A stretch of 64,000 nt of DNA from Bacteroidales bacterium (GTDB lineage: Bacteria; Bacteroidota; Bacteroidia; Bacteroidales; JAIOZK01). The stretch spans positions 1-64,000 of the forward strand of contig JAIOZK010000018.1 of the NCBI GenBank assembly GCA_021740625.1, written 5' to 3'. Below the pieces are notes generated by a model, which worked only from the letters and a program-made list of their open reading frames with translations, did not search any database and was not told where the DNA came from. Numbering within the stretch: position 1 is the first letter of the stretch; every line of letters starts with the position of its first letter. Position numbers and translations under genes: made by a program. Below are positions 9,077 through 17,087 of this stretch, piece after piece.

Positions 9077-9100
9077 AACAACTTAAATTTAAGGTTTTTC

Positions 9101-9706
9101 TTAGTTGAGATCCTTTCCACCCGAAATAACAGGATAGAAATAATTAGTAAAGCACAAGGAAACGATCACTGAGCCAAAACGTTTTTGCGGTACAAAGCTT
9201 TCCATGATCAGGCGGGTATCCTTGAGTTCCATATGTTGATAACCCGCATTATACAATTCTTTCAAGCTTTCCTGCAATCTCCACTCCAGCTCATCCAGTG
9301 GGAAGTTACCATAATTTTCACAAACCAGGCCTCCGTATTTTTTATCTTCTTCATACAACCAGGCAAAGATGATCCCTGCACTCAGGCGTTCGCTTTCGTG
9401 ACCGGTAGCCACGGCCATGATACTTTCCATCACTTCACCATGATAAATGCTGTCTGGTTTTGGAATTTCGTTTGCGATGGGTGGCAGAATAGAAGAATAC
9501 GTCATAATATTGGCCATCTCTATTCCTGCGGATTTCAGGGCCAGATGATATGACCCTGCGTGAACGGCAATATCGCTTTCGCCGGTTCCTTTTGTAATGA
9601 AGTAATCCTTTGGGATACGATTACCTATTACCAGTCCGCTTTGCTGGCGAACTGCTGCATCATGAATCCCTTCATGAACTAAGTTGCTGTAATTAATCAT
9701 TGTCAT
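9101..9706 (-). CDS. Pyruvoyl-dependent arginine decarboxylase
   Basis: 201 residues of the PvlArgDC family. IPKDYFITKGTGESDIAVHA is the N-terminal signature, and TYSSILPP contains the self-cleavage Ser71-Ser72 pair that generates the pyruvoyl cofactor. GEVMESIMAVATGHE and the later FAWLYEE segment match the catalytic core. The enzyme converts arginine to agmatine. This family is best known from archaea and chlamydiae and is unrelated to the PLP-dependent SpeA. It leads the minus-strand polyamine group, directly under a good promoter. Start M1 is used; M3 is an equally possible start. Confidence 0.92.
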   Translation of the reverse strand: MTMINYSNLVHEGIHDAAVRQQSGLVIGNRIPKDYFITKGTGESDIAVHAGSYHLALKSAGIEMANIMTYSSILPPIANEIPKPDSIYHGEVMESIMAVATGHESERLSAGIIFAWLYEEDKKYGGLVCENYGNFPLDELEWRLQESLKELYNAGYQHMELKDTRLIMESFVPQKRFGSVIVSLCFTNYFYPVISGGKDLN

Positions 9707-9745
9707 TTACTTTATGTCATATATTCATGTTTTTAAAAAAGCGGG

Positions 9746-9775
9746 CAAATGTAGTAATTTTTTTCATGCATTCAA
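9746..9775 (-). promoter_or_regulatory. Promoter of the polyamine operon
   Basis: On the minus strand: TTG (9775-9773), 19-base spacer, TACATTTG (9753-9746), an exact Bacteroidota -33/-7 match. It lies 40 bases before the ATG of the arginine decarboxylase and divergent from the secDF promoter. Confidence 0.75.
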
Positions 9776-9870
9776 CTTTGACCAGAAATTTTTAAAAATC
9801 CTCCGATTTTTTCTAAAATCAATTTCAGGACATGGAGGCAACAGACATTTATAAATCTCTTGAACTAAAA

Positions 9871-9901
9871 TTGTTAAATTATAAATATTATTCTATTTTT
9901 G
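9871..9901 (+). promoter_or_regulatory. Promoter of secDF
   Basis: TTG (9871-9873), 20-base spacer, TATTTTTG (9894-9901), an exact match to the Bacteroidota vegetative promoter. It is followed by a ~35-base leader to the ATG at 9944. Confidence 0.75.
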
Positions 9902-9943
9902 CACCCTCAAAAATTTTAGTACACTATACAAAAACAATAAGAA

Positions 9944-12900
9944 ATGCAGAGTAGAGGAGCCATTAAATTTTTTGCAATTGTATTCGCATTGGTTTGCCTG
10001 TTTCAACTGTCTTTTACCTTCTTCACAAGCAAAGTCGAAAGCGATGCCGATGATTATGCACACAGCCAGGTAACAGAAAATATTGCCCGAAACCTGGCCG
10101 CAGGTGACGAATTCCTGAAAAGTTACCTGTATGACTCAATTGCAAAAGCCAGAGAAAGTTATTACCTCGATTCCATGTCGGGAGAGGTTGTTTACAATAT
10201 CCTGGTCAGAGAGTATACTTACCAGGATTGTAAGGAAAGGGAGATCAATCTCGGACTTGATCTGAAAGGCGGAATGAACGTAACCCTGGAGGTTCGTGTT
10301 GGTGATATCATTAAAGCTTTATCAGGCAACAGTCAGAATGAAGTGTTCAAACAGGCCCTGGCCATGACCTATGAGAAACAAAAAGCCAGCCAGGAAGATT
10401 TCATCACCCTTTTCGGTGAATCCTTTGAAGAAGTCGACCCCGATGCCAAGCTCGCCTCTGTATTCAATACCGTTGAGTTAAGAGATAAGATCAATTACAA
10501 TTCTACCAACGAGGAAGTGCTGGCTGTTATTCGTGAAGAAACAGAAAGTGCCATCGATCGTGCTTTCAACATTTTAAATACACGTATCAACCGCTTCGGT
10601 GTGGCACAGCCCAACATTCAAAAACTGGCAACTACGGGAAGGATTCTGGTGGAGTTACCCGGTATCAAGGATCCTGAGAGGGTGAGGAAATTGCTCCAGG
10701 GAACAGCCAAGCTGGAATTCTGGGAAACATATGAATTCAGTGAATTGCAACCCTATTTTGCTGAAGCCAATGAAAAATTACGCAAAGTGGTGGAAAGTGA
10801 AAGATTGCAAACACAACTGGAAGAATCGGTGGAAGGAACCGGAGAAGAACCTGAACAACAGGAAATGACCGAATCCGGAACGGAAGAAAGCACTGAAGAA
10901 GGAACAAACCTGCTTGAGCAAATTGAAGGTGAAGACACGCTGACTGAAGAAGAATCCTCATTGCTTGATCAGATCGAATCGGACACCGCTACCCAGGCTG
11001 AAGATCAAACGTTCGAGGAATATGAAAAACAAAATCCCCTCTATGCTTACCTCACCCCTGCTTATTACCAGAACCAGCAGGGACAATGGGTAACCGGAGA
11101 GGGAGCTACCGTAGGTTTTGCTGCCATTAAAGATACATCCCGTGTCAACTATCTCCTGAGAAAGGTTAAGAATATTTTCCCGCGGGACCTTAAACTGCAC
11201 TGGACTGTCAAACCCAGGGCTGATCGCCCGGATGTACTGGAGCTGGTGGCGCTGAAAGTTACTTCGCGTGATGGAACACCTGCCCTTGGCGGTGATGTGA
11301 TCGTTGATGCACGCCAGGACTACAACCAAAACGGACAGGTGATCGTGAGCCTGGACATGAATTCCGAAGGAGCACGGACATGGAAAAGAATTACAGGAGA
11401 AAATATCGGCAGGCAGATCGCCATCGTGCTGGATGACTACGTTTATTCCCATCCGGTCGTTCAGGGTGAGATTCCAAGTGGAAGGACACAGATCAGTGGT
11501 GGCAACATGGATATCAACGAGGCGAAAGACCTTGCAAACATTTTGAAAGCCGGTAAACTCCCGGCCCCTGCCAGGATCGTGGAAGAAGCCGTTGTGGGAC
11601 CTTCGCTTGGTCGCGAGGCCATCAACGCAGGCTTGTGGTCATTTGTTCTTGCATTTGCTCTGGTACTCGTATATATGGTCATGTATTATAACAGGGCCGG
11701 CTGGGTGGCCGACCTTGCATTGCTGACCAATATTTTCTTCCTTTTTGGTGTACTGGCCTCACTGCAGGCAGTCCTGACACTTCCCGGTATTGCAGGTATC
11801 GTGCTGACCCTCGGTATGGCAGTGGATGCCAATGTGATCATTTATGAACGTATCAAAGAAGAGGTACGGGCAGGAAAAGGAATAAGACTGGCCATTGCCG
11901 ATGGTTACAAAAATGCATATTCCGCCATCATCGATGGTAACGTTACCACGCTTTTGACCGGTATCGTCCTGTTTATTTTCGGTTCAGGACCAGTAAAAGG
12001 TTTTGCCACCACATTGATCATCGGTATCCTGACCTCACTTTTCTCTGCCATCTTTATTTCAAGACTGGTGTTCACATACTTTCTGGATAAGAACAAGAAA
12101 GTCAACTTTGCAAACAGCAAAACACAGGATTTCCTGGCCAATGTAAACATTGACTTCCTGAGCATGAGAAAAGGTGCTTATATTTTTTCAACCGTGATCA
12201 TTCTGCTGGGTATCGGATCACTTTTTGTGAGGGGACTGAATTTTGGAGTTGATTTTACAGGTGGCCGAACTTTCATTGTTCGCTTCGATGAGGGGGTTCA
12301 AACTAATGCCGTACGCGATGCGCTGACAGCCGAGTTTGACAACACCCCTCCCGAAGTCAAGACTTTCGGCCCCAGCAAACAGGTCAAGATCACGACCAAG
12401 TATATGATCGATAATGAAGCCAAGGAAGTTGATTCCATTATCCAAAGAAAGTTATTCAACGGTTTACAGGGTTTTTATGCAGAAAGCATAGAATACAAAG
12501 ATTTTGTTTCGGATTCAGATTTGGAGAACAAGCTGGTGGGAATTTTGAGCTCACAGAAAGTAGGACCGACCATTGCGGATGACATCAGAAACAAAGCCAT
12601 CATGGCCATCACCTTTGCCCTGATTGTGATATTCGCATACATCGCCATGCGCTTCAGGCGTTGGCAATTTGGTCTCGCCGGGGTCATCGCCCTTTTCCAC
12701 GACTCCCTGATCACCATTGGGTTGTTTTCATTGTTCTATAACATTTTACCCTTTAACATGGAGATCGACCAGGCCTTCATTGCGGCTATTTTGACGATCA
12801 TCGGTTACTCCATCAATGACTCGGTGATCATCTTCGACCGCATCAGGGAGTTCTTTCACCTGCATCCCAAAAAGGATATGAAGGAAAATATCAACGATGC

Positions 12901-13141
12901 CCTGAACAGTACGCTGTCACGAACCATTAACACTTCCGGTACTACCCTGGTTGTATTGATCATCATATTCATATTTGGGGGTGAGATCATCAGAGGATTT
13001 ACTTTTGCCCTGCTGATGGGGATTCTGATCGGTACGTATTCTTCCCTATTCAATGCAAGTCCTGTAGCATTTGACCTGATCAAATCAAGGATTAAAACAA
13101 AGGCGGAAAAGATGCCGAAAGGCGGCAAAAAGAGAAAATAA
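9944..13141 (+). CDS. secDF: Protein translocase subunit SecDF (fused SecD-SecF)
   Basis: 1065 residues joining SecD and SecF, as is normal in Bacteroidota. One N-terminal helix is followed by GLDLKGGMNVTLEV (SecD signature, about residue 103), the large periplasmic P1 domain, six helices including LTLGMAVDANVIIYERIKEE, then the SecF half with FGVDFTGGRTF (about 768) and IGYSINDSVIIFDRIRE. It uses the proton-motive force to pull exported proteins from SecYEG into the periplasm. A ~65-residue stretch rich in Glu, Thr and Ser (about 285-350) interrupts P1 and is probably a flexible loop. A strong terminator follows directly. Confidence 0.97.
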   Translation: MQSRGAIKFFAIVFALVCLFQLSFTFFTSKVESDADDYAHSQVTENIARNLAAGDEFLKSYLYDSIAKARESYYLDSMSGEVVYNILVREYTYQDCKEREINLGLDLKGGMNVTLEVRVGDIIKALSGNSQNEVFKQALAMTYEKQKASQEDFITLFGESFEEVDPDAKLASVFNTVELRDKINYNSTNEEVLAVIREETESAIDRAFNILNTRINRFGVAQPNIQKLATTGRILVELPGIKDPERVRKLLQGTAKLEFWETYEFSELQPYFAEANEKLRKVVESERLQTQLEESVEGTGEEPEQQEMTESGTEESTEEGTNLLEQIEGEDTLTEEESSLLDQIESDTATQAEDQTFEEYEKQNPLYAYLTPAYYQNQQGQWVTGEGATVGFAAIKDTSRVNYLLRKVKNIFPRDLKLHWTVKPRADRPDVLELVALKVTSRDGTPALGGDVIVDARQDYNQNGQVIVSLDMNSEGARTWKRITGENIGRQIAIVLDDYVYSHPVVQGEIPSGRTQISGGNMDINEAKDLANILKAGKLPAPARIVEEAVVGPSLGREAINAGLWSFVLAFALVLVYMVMYYNRAGWVADLALLTNIFFLFGVLASLQAVLTLPGIAGIVLTLGMAVDANVIIYERIKEEVRAGKGIRLAIADGYKNAYSAIIDGNVTTLLTGIVLFIFGSGPVKGFATTLIIGILTSLFSAIFISRLVFTYFLDKNKKVNFANSKTQDFLANVNIDFLSMRKGAYIFSTVIILLGIGSLFVRGLNFGVDFTGGRTFIVRFDEGVQTNAVRDALTAEFDNTPPEVKTFGPSKQVKITTKYMIDNEAKEVDSIIQRKLFNGLQGFYAESIEYKDFVSDSDLENKLVGILSSQKVGPTIADDIRNKAIMAITFALIVIFAYIAMRFRRWQFGLAGVIALFHDSLITIGLFSLFYNILPFNMEIDQAFIAAILTIIGYSINDSVIIFDRIREFFHLHPKKDMKENINDALNSTLSRTINTSGTTLVVLIIIFIFGGEIIRGFTFALLMGILIGTYSSLFNASPVAFDLIKSRIKTKAEKMPKGGKKRK

Positions 13142-13170
13142 GAAATAATTTGTTGTTAAATATATCGTTA

Positions 13171-13200
13171 AAGTCCCGTCTGTCAGGCGGGACTTTTTTT
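13171..13200 (+). terminator. Rho-independent terminator after secDF
   Basis: Inverted repeat AAGTCCCGTCT / AGGCGGGACTT (one G-U pair) around a 3-base loop, followed at once by a run of eight T. Confidence 0.9.
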
Positions 13201-13202
13201 AT

Positions 13203-13210
13203 TAAATTTG
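13203..13210 (+). promoter_or_regulatory. Possible -7 element for tatA
   Basis: TAAATTTG fits TAnnTTTG and lies 20 bases before the tatA ATG, but no TTG sits 19-22 bases upstream because that space is the secDF terminator. Confidence 0.4.
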
Positions 13211-13229
13211 CCTTCATCAAAATCCATAT

Positions 13230-13544
13230 ATGACCGGGATGCTTTTGTTTTTCGATATAAGTTCGGGTGAAATACTGATCATTCTTGTGATCGCCTTTCT
13301 TGTTTTCGGGCCTTCGAAGTTTCCTGAGCTTGCACGCAAGGTCGGCAAGGGTATTAACGAAATCAAAAGGGCATCGGAAAGCATCAAAAGAGAAATCAGT
13401 CAGGAAGCGGGCAACATAGAAAAGTCGGTAAAAGTGAAGGATAAAGAAAACAAGCCCCGGCCAAAGGATCAGGAATACACTGAAAATACGGAAAAAGAGG
13501 ATAAAGCACACAGCAGCAGCGATTCAAAAAACGACACCAAATAA
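13230..13544 (+). CDS. tatA: Twin-arginine translocase subunit TatA/TatB family
   Basis: 104 residues: a single N-terminal transmembrane helix (GEILIILVIAFLVFG), the hinge FGPSKFPELARKVGKG typical of TatA/B, an amphipathic helix, and a long charged Lys/Glu-rich tail. The protein forms the pore-like part of the Tat system, which exports folded proteins. In this window ActB (34380) carries a twin-arginine signal and is a likely client. It sits between SecDF and a PorE-like protein. TatA and TatB roles cannot be separated by sequence here; no tatC is in the window. Confidence 0.9.
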   Translation: MTGMLLFFDISSGEILIILVIAFLVFGPSKFPELARKVGKGINEIKRASESIKREISQEAGNIEKSVKVKDKENKPRPKDQEYTENTEKEDKAHSSSDSKNDTK

Positions 13545-13588
13545 AAAAGATATTGTGTCGTTGATTATTAATCACAAAGGAATTTAGA

Positions 13589-16066
13589 ATGAACAAACCC
13601 AGACCTTTCATACTTATTTTATTTGCCTTCATCATGATCCCTTTCGGCGGGTTTGCCCAAAAGGATGCGGCAGCAGCGGCAGATGAAGCCTTTGACACCT
13701 ATCGTTATGCCGTAGCCATAGAAAGATATAAAAAGGCCTACACCCGGGTAAAAGGAAATGAAAGCGAAAAGAACAGGATCATTTATCAAATGGGTGAGTG
13801 TTACCGACTGACCAATAATTTGCGCAGGGCAGAAATACAATACCGCCGGCTGATTCGGGATGGTTATGAAAACATCAAGCCAGAACTTTTGCTGCACTAT
13901 GCAGATGTATTAAAAGCTGATGAGCAATACGAAGAAGCCCTGGAATATTATACACAATATACCGCACTGGTCCCTGAAGATCCGCGTGGACCCAATGGTG
14001 TCGAATCCTGCAACCTGGCCATCGAATGGATTGAGAATCCCTCTAAACACCAAGTGGAAGAAGTGAAGAAACTCAACTCCCGTGAATCCGATTTTTCGCC
14101 AAGCTATGCCAACAGCGAATTCAACACCCTGATCTTTACATCAACGCGTGAGGGTGCCACAGGCCGCAGCACAGATGAATGGACCGATCAGAACTTCAGT
14201 GACCTGTTTATCTCCAGAATCGACAGAAAAGGAGAATGGAGCCAACCTGTTTTACTCGACAATAGCGACGGTGAGGGCGAAGATGCGATCAACACGGGTT
14301 CAAATGAAGGTGCTCCAATCATGAATTCAGATTTCACTACACTGTATTTTACGCGTTGTCCGAATGAAGACAAAGAAATTTCGGGTTGCCAGATATATAC
14401 TTCACGCAGAACAGGCAGAACCTTTTCAGCTCCCGAGCTGCTTTTGCTGGGTAGTGACACCAATGCCGTTGTCGGGCATCCAGCCATCAACACCGATGAA
14501 ACGATCATTTATTTTTCTGCAGAGCGGCCCGGCGGATTCGGGGGCAATGACATCTGGGTAGCCACACGCGAAAGCAGCAGGGAAGACTTTGGACGCCCCA
14601 TGAACCTCGGACCACAGGTAAACACCCCGGGCGAAGAACTCTTTCCTTTTCTGCGTGCCGACAGCATTTTATATTTTGCCTCCGACGGGCATCCCGGACT
14701 GGGCGGACTGGACATATTCAAAGTGGGTGAAAACGAGGAAGGAAAATGGGGCAAACCTGTAAACATGGGTGTTCCCATCAATTCCAGTGGTGATGATTTC
14801 GGGATCATTTTTCACCCCGAACTGGTGCAGGGATTTTTCTCTTCCAACAGAGGTTCGCTGCGCGGTAAAGACAATCTTTACTCTTTCATCATCCCTCCGA
14901 TCGAATTTACCCTGACCGGTATTGTCAAGGACGACCGAACACTGCAGTTCATTGAAGCTGCCGAAGTAGAACTGATCGGATCCGACGGAACTTCGGTATC
15001 CACACGCACCAACAACAAAGGGGTATACATGTTCGGTAAATCGCAGGTTAAAGATAACACAACCTACGAAATCGTGGTGAGCAAAGAAGATTATTTTACC
15101 AAGAAAGGAACCACGACCACCGTAGGTTTAAACAAGAGTGAAGAATTGCAAAGGGATTTCATGTTGCAACCCATTCCAGAAGAACCAATCGTATTACCAG
15201 AAATTCTGTATGACCTTGCCAAATGGGATTTGAAACCACAGTACCAGGATTCCCTGCAGGGTTTGATACAAACACTTGACAACAACCCGACCATTGTCGT
15301 AGAGCTCGCATCCCATACCGATATCCGGGCATCTGATGAATACAATGATGTCCTCTCCCAAAAACGTGCACAATCAGTAGTAGATTACCTCATCATGCGG
15401 GGTATCGATCCCGACAGGCTGGTGGCCAAGGGCTACGGTGAACGCGTTCCCAGAGAACTCAAAAAAGATATCACACGCGATGGTTTCACTTTTGAAAAAG
15501 GCACCGTTATTACCGAAGATTTCGTCAACTCGCTGGAGACTGAAGAAGAAAAAGAGGCAGCCCATCAGTTGAACAGGAGAACTGAATTCAGGGTACTGCG
15601 GAAGGATTTTGTTCCCAAACCCAAAAAAGAGATCATTGCCCACAAAGGCGTTGACGTGGTGGTAAATCCCGAGGAAATTAAACTACCTTATACCACAGAT
15701 CCCACCACCGGTGAGATACAGGCTATTTGTACCGTGAACGGATATAGCATGCAATTCACCTATCAGCGGGATGCACGCTCAAGCATCTCACTTGAAAAAG
15801 CACTTGAGTTGTTGAAAAAAGGAGCCATTGGCAAAAACGACTTCCAGGGTGATGCAAACGCTGCCCTGGCAGATGGCACCATCGCCAACAATGCTCTTTT
15901 TAATGTTGAAGAACTTACCATCGCCAACCAGACCGTTTATGACGTGGAATTCAAAGTGAATCACAAATTGCGTCACCCGCTGATGATCGGTAAACTGGTG
16001 ATGAACAAAGTTGGTGATTTCAGGCTTGACGAAGCAAACAAAGAAATTATCTTTGAGCCCAAATAA
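13589..16066 (+). CDS. PorE-like OmpA family protein with TPR, beta-propeller, regulatory-like and OmpA domains plus a degenerate aspartic-protease-like tail
   Basis: 825 residues. Order: signal peptide (1-23), TPR-like helices (about 25-130), PD40/WD40-like propeller (about 150-430, repeated D/N-IW or L-Y-F blades such as GGNDIWVA and GGLDIFKV), a carboxypeptidase-regulatory-like domain (about 435-515), and an OmpA peptidoglycan-binding domain (about 530-670; ELASHTDIRASDEYN, LSQKRAQSVVDYL, NRRTEFRV). This order is the same as PorE of the type IX secretion system. After the OmpA domain a further ~135 residues look like a retropepsin-fold domain whose catalytic DTG is replaced by DAR (Asp728). 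T9SS role is inferred from architecture and from the cargo proteins in the window. Confidence 0.85.
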   Translation: MNKPRPFILILFAFIMIPFGGFAQKDAAAAADEAFDTYRYAVAIERYKKAYTRVKGNESEKNRIIYQMGECYRLTNNLRRAEIQYRRLIRDGYENIKPELLLHYADVLKADEQYEEALEYYTQYTALVPEDPRGPNGVESCNLAIEWIENPSKHQVEEVKKLNSRESDFSPSYANSEFNTLIFTSTREGATGRSTDEWTDQNFSDLFISRIDRKGEWSQPVLLDNSDGEGEDAINTGSNEGAPIMNSDFTTLYFTRCPNEDKEISGCQIYTSRRTGRTFSAPELLLLGSDTNAVVGHPAINTDETIIYFSAERPGGFGGNDIWVATRESSREDFGRPMNLGPQVNTPGEELFPFLRADSILYFASDGHPGLGGLDIFKVGENEEGKWGKPVNMGVPINSSGDDFGIIFHPELVQGFFSSNRGSLRGKDNLYSFIIPPIEFTLTGIVKDDRTLQFIEAAEVELIGSDGTSVSTRTNNKGVYMFGKSQVKDNTTYEIVVSKEDYFTKKGTTTTVGLNKSEELQRDFMLQPIPEEPIVLPEILYDLAKWDLKPQYQDSLQGLIQTLDNNPTIVVELASHTDIRASDEYNDVLSQKRAQSVVDYLIMRGIDPDRLVAKGYGERVPRELKKDITRDGFTFEKGTVITEDFVNSLETEEEKEAAHQLNRRTEFRVLRKDFVPKPKKEIIAHKGVDVVVNPEEIKLPYTTDPTTGEIQAICTVNGYSMQFTYQRDARSSISLEKALELLKKGAIGKNDFQGDANAALADGTIANNALFNVEELTIANQTVYDVEFKVNHKLRHPLMIGKLVMNKVGDFRLDEANKEIIFEPK

Positions 16067-16192
16067 ATTTTTAAAAGCTGCCGGGTTGATGAGGTTTTGC
16101 CACCTATTTTCATTTCTGCAAGCAGACCGGTTTTCACCGAACTTGAATTCTTATCCGCACCAAGAAGACTGTCCTCCGAAATGCTGTCCAGA

Positions 16193-16514
16193 TTATTCTT
16201 CATAATTAAAAATCAGATCATAATCTCGAAACATCTCGAAACCGATCAAACCGTAAACTTCTTGTCCAGGCTCATCTTCCAGGTGAGAAAGTTCGAGACA
16301 GATAACTTCCTGATCACGAATCTTAATACCATGCCGGTTGATTTCTTCCAACGACAAAGTCCTGCTCTCTCTGAATAATCAATACGGGCACCGTGACTTT
16401 ACTTAATTGATCCTCAATATTTATATTATTGTAAGAAGGGGTATCACGGAAAGCTTTGTTCACGAATTCTGCCTTTTCGCCAACCATTATATAATCCTCA
16501 GGGGTATATCGCAT
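16193..16514 (-). pseudogene. Decayed fragments: alpha/beta-hydrolase piece joined to an aspartyl-protease-like C-terminus
   Basis: The ~500-base stretch 16067-16563 has no intact gene. On the minus strand 16514-16323 encodes an alpha/beta-hydrolase-like piece (LSKVTVPVLIIQREQDFVV) that stops early. Overlapping its end in another frame, down to the stop at 16193, is EINRHGIKIRDQEV then LELSHLEDE and VYGLIGFEMFRDYDLIFNY, which resembles the C-terminal end of Bacteroidota aspartyl (retropepsin-like) proteases. Neither has a credible start or full domain, so this looks like remnants of two genes brought together by deletion. Nothing clear is visible in 16067-16192. Confidence 0.4.
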
Positions 16515-16563
16515 TATCGATGGATTCTGTAATACTAAAAAGGCATCATGCTTTTATCACCTT

Positions 16564-16950
16564 TTACCCCAAATCCCACCCTCCTCCAAGTCCACCATTC
16601 CAATAATAAAAATGCAAATGGTCCTCGCCTTCAAAACTTCCACTTGAATATTGGTTTGGAAATTCTGTCAACTCACCATTTTTACCCACACGAAGTTTCA
16701 ACTCCCATACACAATAATCAATCAATAGCTTTTCTCGATCTTCATCATCATAGCTAATCACCCCAATGCATGATACAGTGTCGATGTCAAATTGGCCCTG
16801 GTAATCTACATTGACTTTTTTAACCTCGACCTTAAAAATCCATCTTCCCAGGTATTTATTCCGGTAATCGAATGGTATTTTCTCACATGATGAAAATACC
16901 AGCATTGCCGTGAATATCATGGTGATTATTCCAAAATGTAACTTATTCAT
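16564..16950 (-). CDS. Small hypothetical lipoprotein
   Basis: 128 residues with a lipoprotein signal: basic start, hydrophobic stretch IITMIFTAMLVF, then the lipobox FSSC with the Cys at about residue 22. The mature part begins EKIPFDYRNKYLGRWIF, a pattern common in small Bacteroidota lipoproteins of unknown function with a lipocalin-like start. It ends in a Gly/Trp-rich tail. No family is recognised with certainty. Convergent decayed genes lie behind it. A TATCTTTG box on the minus strand (17015-17008) could drive it, but no -33 element is seen. Confidence 0.7.
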   Translation of the reverse strand: MNKLHFGIITMIFTAMLVFSSCEKIPFDYRNKYLGRWIFKVEVKKVNVDYQGQFDIDTVSCIGVISYDDEDREKLLIDYCVWELKLRVGKNGELTEFPNQYSSGSFEGEDHLHFYYWNGGLGGGWDLG

Positions 16951-17087
16951 CTCTTAACTTCAATAATGAAGATATTGACAAATTACTTTTACAGGAATTA
17001 TTTTTATCAAAGATAATAAATGGTGATCATCACCCGGTAACATTAATCCTGAAAATTCCTTCCCCACTGTTTTTTTGGGGAGCTTGT

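Noticed and set aside
16548-16757. Plus-strand frame opposite the small lipoprotein
   Set aside because: Shadow of the minus-strand gene; no signal, no homology.
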